From positions 30,333,274-30,397,273 of the forward strand of contig OZ022257.1 of NCBI GenBank assembly GCA_963978905.1: a DNA stretch of 64,000 nucleotides, given 5' to 3'. The notes under the pieces are model-generated. The model did not search any database, was not told the DNA's origin, and saw nothing but the letters and a program-made list of their open reading frames with translations. Shown here in pieces: positions 35,264 through 64,000 of the stretch. The DNA comes from Trichostrongylus colubriformis. Taxonomy: Eukaryota; Nematoda; Chromadorea; Rhabditida; Trichostrongylidae. Made by a program: the position numbers and the translations under genes. The first letter of the stretch is position 1. Each line of letters begins with the position of its first letter.

Positions 35264-38037
35264 GTTCGACATCGATCTCTGGTACGATTTACGGAAGTGA
35301 TATGCCCAATCTGCATTTCGCCAAAATGGCATACAAGAAGAAGCGGTCGCCACGGAGGTCGGTTCATTCGTTGACGACCATCTATCTCGATGCTAGCTTT
35401 TTCATACTACGTTAGCGATCAGATCTCTGTGCCACCTATCTTATCAGTTTTCACTGCGTGCCGTTCCAGCTGCTCTTTTCCCTGTTTTTTATTTTCATTT
35501 TCGTAAACACAGAGTTCATAGAATGTCGAAAGTATTTCCGATATTCTCAGTTTGCTGATTGGCTTGTTATGCTCTCCCAAACCCCGCTATATCCATCTCT
35601 TCTCTTCATATGACCTCAGCACTGATATATGTTGGTCTTGGTATGTCTATCATATAACGAGCCAGTTGTGTGGAAGTTTTCATTTCAACGAGTGACTTCT
35701 CGACCAGATTTCTTTTCAAAGGCTCAGACGACCTCTCCCCAGAAGCCGAGCTATGCCACTCATAGTTAGTTCTTGTCTCCATTGCAGCTAATTAAAAGTT
35801 TTCAGAATATTATTAGAGGTTAAACTACTAGAAAGGTAGGGCTGAAAAGGAGTACACATCGTCAAGATAGGATCCCCACTTCAGCGTGCAACGTGTAGCG
35901 CGATGCGTGCTAGCTAGAGGCTTCCCTTGTAGTTGGGTCCTAGAGCGATCAATTTATCATGGCCATAGAATCGAGTATAATATAATGGCACCCCAGCTCG
36001 CAGCGTGTCGCACGCAACACGCCGCATTGGAAGTCGTGCCTTGTCGATACACGCCGGTTCAAAAACGAAAAGGACAGACGTATTGTACTGATCACAGGCG
36101 CATTTATGTAATTTTTAGTGTGCTGAAAAAGAATATAACAACATAGTCCACTGTAAGGTCTCAGTACATTCGCTCGCATACATCGCCACATTATTGACTA
36201 AATACAGATTCAAGCAAAAACACCGACAATTTAAAAATTGAACGCTTGCGAATCGAAACATCAAAAATGCAGCTGTAAGGATTAGATCATATCCAATTAC
36301 GATAGAGGAGAAATCCTTTGGCACTGATTAGTCGCTTCCCAGATGCGTTACGCTTCCTAGCTCCACCCAGCTTGTTTTTTTTTCTTTTTTTTTTTTGAAA
36401 ACATGGAGAAATAGGTAACATCGATGTACATTTGAGTATGAGTATTGTTAAGGTTTCTGGATGTCCGGTACCCAATCACGGACTTGGGACTGGTGAATAG
36501 CTTGACTGGATTGGGTAAACATTGACCGGGGATTCGATTCCCTGACAATGCGAGTGCAGGAGCATCACTTGTCGGTGCTCTGGCGCTGCCACATCGAACA
36601 GAATATACTCAATTAGGAGTCCTTCCGGTTGGTGCTGATGATAAGTATTGCGTTCAGGATATAATAAAGAATTTCAGAACTTTTTGAGAAAAGTTGAGTG
36701 ATGTTACTCTTGTTAAGTTATTGCTGTGAAAAGGAAACCGCATTTCCTAGCGTTTCAGGATTGAAGTTGGTGACCTCCACCGAAACAATATCACTGGAAG
36801 TATATTCATATGAGAACTACATATATGCGTGAGAAATCTGCATTTTAAACGAAGCTGCAGTTTTATACTTTCAAATCATATTTGAAAGGATTTGCTATTT
36901 GAAAAAAAAATTCCCGCGATTTGCTGCGATTTTCACTCGCACACCAGTCTCTTGATAAAAAAGTGCACTTTTGTCGATTTCACACTTGTCCCTTGAAATA
37001 CAGGTTTCAGTTTCTTAGAGCAGATGTATTATGTACAGACCATGATGAGAGAAACAATACGAAAATGGGGAGGGAGATTCACTAATTAGAGAAGAATCTT
37101 TACTGAAATCAGCCGGCATTATTTGAAGGGGCTATGGTTGCGGTTTTTGTAGACCTCACGGCAGTGCAGGAAGAAACGACACGCTCCATCGGCCATGTAA
37201 GCCACATCCTTTGGATTTTGACACTTTTCGCAGTTCGCAGCGTGGATTAAACTTTGTCAACGAACTTCCATCAATTTCGCATATCCTTACTCTTGAATCC
37301 ATTTCCCTTGCATTGACTTGGCTCTCTGTTATCGATTATTTAACGGTGTACAATTACTGGCTATTGATTCCTCCGTTTGCTTAGTTGTTCTCAGTCTATC
37401 CACAATGCTCTATTAATATGGGCTCTGTTGATATGGCATAATGTTAGGAGCAATTTTGCGATAATCGATACAGAGCTATCTCCCGCTCGTTCACCTATAT
37501 CAAGGATAGCCTTTGAAAACCAGGTAGCTTCCGTACTTTGAGAAGACCCGAGAAAATGCTATTAGTGTCTTTTTCGGCACTAGACCATCTGTCGTAGCAC
37601 TTGCCGCTGAGCTAATACAATTTTCGTTGGAATACTGTCGATTGGCCACATGGGGTCTGCCAGTGTTCTAGGTGATGAACACCTATCTGTAGTTGTGTGC
37701 TGCCATATTTGTTGATGTGGTCGTCGGGAGAGTGTAGATACGCTGCGGAAGTGACAGTCGTGTACACTAGACGAGCCGCTAAAAGGCCTTACCCCAAAAA
37801 ACTGTTACCGCGATGAGCATCATCCTGGACCCGCGTAGCTGTTCATGTGCCTACGCAGGGGTTCATCATCGGTATTGATCCGAAGCCAATACTTGCGCAT
37901 TTTAGGTCAGATATGCTTGATCACCCATTTTACTTTGATAGCTAATGACAGTTTACTGTCATGCGTGACGTCGGATGGGGAGTGCTTTGTCGCTGCAGGA
38001 ATCAATTCGATTTTGAACTCGCTCTTCTGTAACAAGA
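35264..38037. other. No gene seen
   Basis: Apart from the possible SINE at 36490, only short frames. A T-rich/A-rich stretch near 36375-36395. Confidence 0.5.
36490..36670 (+). repeat. Possible SINE with B-box-like site
   Basis: GGATTCGATTCCCTG at 36530 is a near-perfect B box, with TAGCTTGACTGG at 36498 a partial A box. The spacing (35 instead of about 46 bases) excludes a normal tRNA. The downstream AATAAAGAATTTCAG could be a tail. A chance match is possible. Confidence 0.35.
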
Positions 38038-38040
38038 TAA

Positions 38041-38275
38041 GGCCGCGGTCATACTTTGCGTTGTCTGCGGCAGGGCGTGGCCGCGTATCTTGCGTCTCCA
38101 CACTGCCTCGTTGCCTGCGTCATCTCTGCACCTCCCCCGTGCCACTCTCTCTCGCTGCCTGTGAGAGAGAGTGGCACGGGGGAGGTGCAGAGATGACGCA
38201 GGCAACGAGGCAGTGTGGAGACGCAAGATACGCGGCCACGCCCTGCCGCAGACAACGCAAAGTATGACCGCGGCC
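38041..38275. mobile_element. Perfect palindromic MITE with TAA target duplication (PIF/Harbinger-like)
   Basis: Arm 38041-38153 and arm 38163-38275 are perfect reverse complements over 113 bases around a 9-base loop (GCTGCCTGT). The ends read GGCCGCGGTCATACTTTGCG and its complement. TAA sits directly before (38038-38040) and after (38276-38278), fitting the 3-base TWA target duplication typical of PIF/Harbinger elements. It has no coding capacity of its own. A diverged relative lies at 26055-26230. The absence of any arm mismatch implies very recent insertion or arm correction. Confidence 0.93.
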
Positions 38276-38278
38276 TAA

Positions 38279-39326
38279 GGCTCCTGACCATCCTCAGTTT
38301 TTTGGGCACGGCTTGGCTGATGGTTGATTGAGGAGCGCCGCTTCCGCGATAACGCATGGCAATGGTCCAACCTCTGCGCTCTCGTACTTTGGGTTTGATT
38401 CCATCCACCTGATTTCGGGCGCAGGACGGAGATTATGGGTGCTATTCAGACCACCATTTGTGCCCTTTCTCTTTTTTCTATTTCTGCGCCCATTGTGAGA
38501 TTGTACACTGGAGAGCTCCACGCAACCCAACTGTTCCCTACGCTAAATTCAATTTTTAACGGAAGGGTTTTGCACTATGACGTCATATTTGACAGTAACG
38601 TGTTGACATCCGCCAGTGGAAAATTTTCTGAATAACTTTATAAATTTTTCATTTGCAGCCAGCCAACGTTGAGGCCGCCTACTTTTTCAGCAGCCCGCCT
38701 ATTTTTCTCAGCAACCCTGTTGATGTTTGCGCTCATTTGGGGTGACCTAATATTTTTGCCTTTCATCAAGGCAAATACATAGCGCACATAGCATACACAT
38801 GGTGAAGGAATCTTTTGCAGTTCGATCAGCAGCGGAGTACTGTAGATGTGACATTTTTTCTTTTCAAGCCGATGACAACCTCGTCTAGGAAGTAGTATCC
38901 CAAAGGCGCAGCAATAAGTGATCCCGGTCTGCTCGCGCCATCCGGCTGTCAAATTTCTGAGCAGTGCTCCCGCAAGCCAACTAAGCCTTCTGTTCCTTTG
39001 CGATCGGAGGCGTACTACTGAATTCGTCTGGAACATGAAATACTAACGTTCATTTGATCCCGCCACTAATTGTGAAAGGCCAATTCGAATTCAAATGGCA
39101 CACGATTCTGGGCGAAATCAAAATATGTCGCGTATTCACAAAAGAATTGATAGTGCTGGAAGTTCAGCTTTTCTGTTTTGTACATTGTCATCAAAGGCCG
39201 TTATTGTATTTAAGGAAATACTCGTTTGCTTTAGCATTATTTCTTGATTTTTATCGTACATTGATGGTTATTGATCCTTTCAAGCCACTATCGATTCATC
39301 GCATTACACCTCCGTCACTTCTACAA
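38279..39326. other. Upstream region of KANK
   Basis: About 1 kb between the palindrome and the first coding exon. The 132-codon minus-strand frame (38638-39036) has no motif. No clear TATA box was recognised. If the gene is trans-spliced, its promoter could lie anywhere here or upstream. Confidence 0.4.
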
Positions 39327-39361
39327 TCGTTTTCGATTTCCAGGCAGATCCGTCGCGTACG
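39327..39361 (+). promoter_or_regulatory. Possible SL trans-splice or 5' UTR acceptor of the KANK gene
   Basis: A pyrimidine-rich stretch ending CGATTTCCAG (39343) lies 18 bases before the chosen ATG. In nematodes such an acceptor close to the first ATG usually marks spliced-leader addition or a 5' UTR exon join. The sequence cannot distinguish the two. Confidence 0.5.
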
Positions 39362-59966
<20,605 letters not shown>

Positions 59967-60469
59967 ATAGACTGCAATCAGTTGGTTGAAGAGTAATTGT
60001 TTGGGAGCGTCGTTGAACTCAGTCCATTGCTAGGTGTTCTGTGCTGAAGGCGGTTGGCGCGGCGCGAGAACTCGTTTGTATGTACGGTGTAGTAAAGTGC
60101 AGGAAGAGGAAAACGAGCTTATGTACAGGTACACCATATGTGACGCGTACGCGGCATAGGAACCCCGGCAGTGGCGTGATAAATGCCTTTCTGCCGTTGC
60201 TACATGGCGGTTCCGCGTACTAGTGGACGTGATGGATAGTTCCTTTCATTAGAATGATTTGCAATATCATTTAGCGCCTTCTCCCAGCGACACCATACCT
60301 GCGTTTATACTATCTCGACTTTAGTGCCGACCACTGGCATCTGTGTTTCCATTTTCTACCTTAACTCATGGTGCCTACCGCCTTCGACGTACAGTGAGAC
60401 TGAATGATTAGAAATCACGAGATATGCTGAAGTTGGTCGTTGTATTACTCATTTTGTTTATTGTTGATT

Positions 60470-60612
60470 TAATACATCTAGTGGGTGAGGTCTGTAGACG
60501 GTGGCAGTCTACCTCTTAGTGACGATGTACTCCGTTCATGCACTGATTTGATTCGGTTGCAAGGGACTGTTCGAGTTTGCGTTCAGCGGTTTCTTGTGCT
60601 CAAGGTAAAGAC
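60470..60612 (+). CDS. Possible exon downstream of KANK, unrecognised
   Basis: After an ATCTAG that could be an acceptor (60481), an open frame reads LPLSDDVLRSCTDLIRLQG...VQRFLVLK and meets GTAAAG at 60605. It has protein-like composition, but no partner exon was found within 3 kb and no family is recognised. Chance is equally likely. Confidence 0.2.
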
Positions 60613-60916
60613 ATATTCCTCTTTCACCGGAAGGCGGAGGGAGTCTTGCTGGTTCGTCATCAGTGGCTAGATTTGGGGGAAGCTCGTGTTGGGTACGTTT
60701 CCGCTCTCACTGAAGGCAGGGACAACTCTCTCTTCCCCCATCCCTAACCATCCAGCTCGAGTCTACCCACCGAAATATGCTTTCAGGAGAGTATCGGATA
60801 GCTAGCCTCACACCGCAGCACAAGCCACCAGGTAGTTACGGTGCAAAAATTACTGAGATCATTTTTTAGCCACGTCGTAGCTACTTGATGTCAGAGGCGT
60901 GATTTGCATCATTCAT

Positions 60917-61183
60917 TAGGGGTGGGGGCCGATTGGTCGCATTTCACGCCGGCGCCCGCGTTGAGCAGCGTGGAGAGTGCGGGTCGTTCGCAGCTTTATC
61001 CGTTGAAACAGCAACAACAGCACATAGGCTAACTCTTGAAGCCTCCAAACTGCAATCTTTGAAGATCCTACACGGTAGCAGCTCGTTGCGTCTTGAGCGG
61101 AATCCCATACGACTCGTAATAACGGCGCCGAGAGTGCGACGCCGCGAAGCGGAAATTCGACCAATCGGCCCTCTCTCATTTAT
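60917..61183. mobile_element. Fold-back MITE downstream of KANK
   Basis: GGGCCGATTGGTCGCATTTC on the left is mirrored by GAAATTCGACCAATCGGCCC on the right. ATTCATTAGGGG / CATTTATTAGTG lie at the borders and further pairing (CGCCGGCGCC / GGCGCCG) inside. Long open frames on both strands across it reflect the GC-rich repeat, not genes. Confidence 0.8.
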
Positions 61184-61854
61184 TAGTGTCGCTTGTTCGT
61201 TGAATTTAGCCCCCGGAGCTTGCGCGTGATGGTTGCTCACAACGGTAGCACGGAGGCATCACTTAATGTGCAAATCCCGCCCAAACCAGCCCAGAGTGGA
61301 TCACTCTGCCCTCTAAACACCATCAAACGGTATCAAACGTAATTGTATTTTGATTGTTTCTTTGCTTTTGGTATTAACTCATGATTCTGAATTAGCATCC
61401 CTTTGTTTGGACCATTAGTTGTGTACGAGAGCTGTTGCGTTGTTTATGACGGTCCTCTAGTCATCGATGCGGTCACTTGTTCCCAGCTAACACTTTGTGC
61501 TCATGATGGGATGAAAAGTAGCTGTTTGGAATCACGCACTGAGTAGTACGTACGGGACCGTCGTTATGACTAATCTGACACATCAGCAAATCCATAGGTT
61601 TCGTTTTGATTTGGCTCAATACATCACCACCGATTTGTCATCTGTGCCTTTGCCCATATAATTTGTGATATTCATATTATGACACAGAATCGTGTACGAG
61701 TAATTATGTGAAGTCATCCGAATGATGTTGATGTTGATTATGCTGATAATAAAAAGAAATTTGCAACGTGAAATCACTTGCTTCACTGTGTCGCAGAAGC
61801 TGTCATGAAAATCATAAATGTATTCGCAGGTAACGGGCTAACAACCGATGAATC

Positions 61855-63030
61855 CGAGGTCGAAGTGGCCTTCTGAATGAGATTCATATGGTCCGACGTA
61901 TTTTCGGACGCTGATCTCGAATCTGCATTCCGAATCGCAGAACGATTCTCTGAGCGGCGTTATAGAGTTTCCTTTTTTTTTGAAAAAAAAAACTACTTTT
62001 ATATGGTAGTTTGGAAGCCACAGCACGCGAGTCGGACGTTTTCGCGCAAAATCAGTGCGATTTTCTTGTTCAGGGGATCAAACTACCCTGTGGGACATGT
62101 TTTCAGTAATTCGAGAATTTGACTAAGTTTCGGGAAAATTCTTGGATTATTGGGTGGCAATCCAATCAACAAAGGAGAAGTCGTCGATCTTTGCCGGGCA
62201 AATGCTCTTATTTGACGATTGCTACGAACATTTTTTTGTCATAGGCATCTGTAATAGATATGTTTGGATAACCTTTGTCATGGTTAATGGCTTCTTTATA
62301 GAAAGTTTCAAAAAATATTACTTACGGCATGGCATGACCACCCCTAATTTTCCGAAGTTGAACCGAAAACTCGGCTTGGCTAAAAATTTGCACAGAGAGG
62401 TGATTAGACCTCCAGAGCGCGGATATCATTACCTTTTGCGAATTAACGTCGAATTCGCATTCAATACCATATGGGAGTCTGCTCAATAAAAAAAAGCTGG
62501 ATCGCGGAGTTTACTGTGGGCTTGAAGATAGGAATAGTGAGGTTCAGAGAGAAGGGATATCACACTCACTGTACATAACAACATTTTTGGGTATGTTTCC
62601 CAAACATAAAAGAGGATTATAAAAAGGAGAATATGAATGCATTCAAAGTAATCGATCGGGCATTATATTTGCGAAAAAAGCTTACCATTTGAACCTGCCT
62701 GATGCCAAAAGGATCATCATCAAAATGTGGTAATATCAAAGTGGAAGTGTTTTCTGTAGTCAGTAGAAAAAATAACAAATTGCAAAAGCAAAAATTTCTT
62801 AAGGATTCCAACCATCGTCTTCAGTTTATGGAGGAGACCGTTTCCTCTCCGCCAGGTGGCTACTAGTAGTCTATTCGCTTGCAATGTGTTTAAACCGACT
62901 TTCGTCGAAAGGCGGCCTTGTAACCCTGCTGAAAGAGTAGTTCTGCAAATTTGGAATGCAGATTCGAGATCAGCGTCCAAAACTACGTCGAATCATAAGT
63001 ATTCCATTCCGAATTGTCACTTCGACCCCG
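61855..63030. mobile_element. DNA element with long diverged inverted ends, ~1.18 kb
   Basis: The left end (GAGGTCGAAGTGGCCTTCTG, GGACGCTGATCTCGAATCTG, CATTCCGAATCGCAGAAC) is mirrored at the right end (GTTCTGCAAATTTGGAATGC, CAGATTCGAGATCAGCGTCC, AATTGTCACTTCGACCCC). The inverted ends run about 125 bases. The interior carries A/T runs and a 115-codon frame (62142-62489) with no recognised domain. Superfamily undetermined. Confidence 0.82.
62142..62489 (+). CDS. Hypothetical frame inside the long-TIR element
   Basis: An ATG-to-stop frame of 115 codons lies wholly within the element at 61855-63030. The peptide has an aromatic-rich first half and a basic second half (PNFPKLNRKLGLAKNLHREV). No transposase signature was seen. 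It could be a remnant of an element-encoded protein or chance in AT-rich DNA. Confidence 0.2.
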   Translation: MDYWVAIQSTKEKSSIFAGQMLLFDDCYEHFFVIGICNRYVWITFVMVNGFFIESFKKYYLRHGMTTPNFPKLNRKLGLAKNLHREVIRPPERGYHYLLRINVEFAFNTIWESAQ

Positions 63031-63224
63031 GTTCCTTCCCCATGTAAGCAGACGCTTATCGAGTTTTCTGGTGAAGGCCAAGTCTGATAGGAAGCCAGTG
63101 ATAAGAGTAATGAGTATATCACAAAAATGATAATCACGGAATTCTGTTGCTGTTTCTTCTCGTCCGTCTGGTTTCCAGTGTCGCCACAATATCTTCACTT
63201 CAGTGTATGCTTGAATGTGGAGCG

Positions 63225-63480
63225 ATATTCGAAGGCAGTGACAGGGGTAGTTCGGACCGAAGTGAAACATTTGCTGGATATGGATGTCAAGTTGCTCGGT
63301 AGTGCAGCAATGAAGAAAAAACGGAATGAAACGTTCAAAAACCCGAGGATCAGGGTTCCATTGTTGATTCGGTCGCTAGGGAGATGGGTCATTTTGTCAT
63401 CAGCATATGCGGTCGCGTCAAGTACGGGGCACCGCGCGACAGCCTTCGCGACGATTTCCAAGCCCTAGCCCCTCCCCTCT
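63225..63480. repeat. Family E copy
   Basis: CGAAGGCAGTGACAGGGGTA, GCAGCAATGAAGAAAAAACG and TTCAAAAACCCGAGGATCAG align with the first half of 33168-33690. The open frame at 63127-63468 is explained by this repeat. Confidence 0.55.
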
Positions 63481-63867
63481 CAAAACTGTGGATATCTTCA
63501 AGAACCAATGAATGCTTCTACAATTGGGTTGTGACAGCCATGCATTTTGTGAACCAAAAAGATTGAGCACAGCATTTTAAGGAAAAAGTTCGAGGAAATT
63601 GATTTCTTCTGAGATCATGTTCCCGGGAGATGGTTCCAGACAGTACCAATCGAGAGCTGATATGGATGCCAGTTAGGACCTTCACGATCACTGAGGAGAA
63701 GGAAAGCAAAGAACAGGCTGTTCGATACTTTTGAATGTGCATATTGAACAGTTCTGAAAATCTCCCGTCACAGCCAGCTTCTAAGCGCGCACCTTTCCGT
63801 TTCGTAAATATTCGATACGCGTCCGGGTAGCTAGATAGCTAGGGTGCAAGCCAGAGGCGGGCATGGA

Positions 63868-63905
63868 TATAAAAGGCGGCTGTCGCTAGAAAGGGTGCTT
63901 CCTCC
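63868..63905 (+). promoter_or_regulatory. Candidate core promoter (TATA box) of a gene beyond the window
   Basis: TATAAAAG at 63868-63875 sits between GC-rich flanks (GGCGGGCATGGA and GCGGCTGTCGC). About 30 bases downstream the CCGCAGTCAAG context could hold a start site. From 63905 to the end there is no ATG-initiated frame of length, so any first codon would lie outside. Confidence 0.4.
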
Positions 63906-64000
63906 GCAGTCAAGCGCTCGCTCTTCAACGAGAATTCCGCCTTACAATCAGATAGTGTGTCTAAAATCTTGAAGCACGTAGCACAAGGAGGTGGGGTTGC

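Noticed and set aside
36498..36545. tRNA gene
   Set aside because: Only a B-box and a partial A-box; the spacing is 11 bases too short and no cloverleaf stems form. Listed as a possible SINE.
60933..61240. Three 87-98 codon frames on both strands
   Set aside because: All lie across the fold-back MITE at 60917-61183; mirrored frames are expected from inverted repeats.

Overview
The window looks like nuclear DNA of a nematode, most likely a strongylid (clade V, hookworm or trichostrongyle type). Four things suggest this. The one clear protein-coding gene is an orthologue of C. elegans vab-19 (KANK family). Its introns end mostly in nematode-style TTTCAG/TTNCAG. Many of its introns are only about 50-100 bp. 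The rest is packed with fold-back MITEs, Tc1/mariner remnants, a LINE tail and a likely SINE. No bacterial, organellar, rRNA or intact tRNA genes were seen. The genus is not decided by the sequence.

Layout. Bases 1-38,000 are gene-poor. They hold dispersed repeats: several copies of a TTAA-flanked ~430 bp MITE (148, 2,805, 30,031), a second TTAA family (10,175), a deleted mariner transposase pseudogene (5,005-5,830), fold-backs at 2,219, 11,833, 14,549, 20,077 and 21,314, a LINE 3' end (15,430-15,895), a Tc1/mariner-type short element (23,530-24,275), a mariner-type TIR element (27,438-28,331), a probable SINE (31,690-31,930), and a TTAA MITE carrying a copy of nearby sequence (33,720-34,414, with its relative at 34,989-35,191). 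A perfect 113-bp-arm palindrome flanked by TAA lies at 38,041-38,275, about 1.1 kb upstream of the gene.

Bases 39,344-59,966 (+) hold the KANK/vab-19 gene. I could assemble 25 coding exons whose phases all agree, giving a 1,064-residue protein: an N-terminal KN motif, a long low-complexity/acidic middle, and five C-terminal ankyrin repeats. The larger introns have taken up MITEs of at least six families.

Bases 59,967-64,000 hold no confident gene. There is a fold-back MITE (60,917-61,183), a 1.2 kb element with long inverted ends (61,855-63,030), and a TATA box at 63,868 that may belong to a gene starting just beyond the window.

The only cellular system visible is the KANK gene, a cytoskeleton/attachment scaffold in the known families. 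I did not find a convincing undescribed multi-gene system. The most unusual material is the repeat biology: the perfect palindrome, the family of TTAA-flanked MITEs with a shared end pattern, a MITE containing captured DNA, and one long microRNA-precursor-like hairpin.
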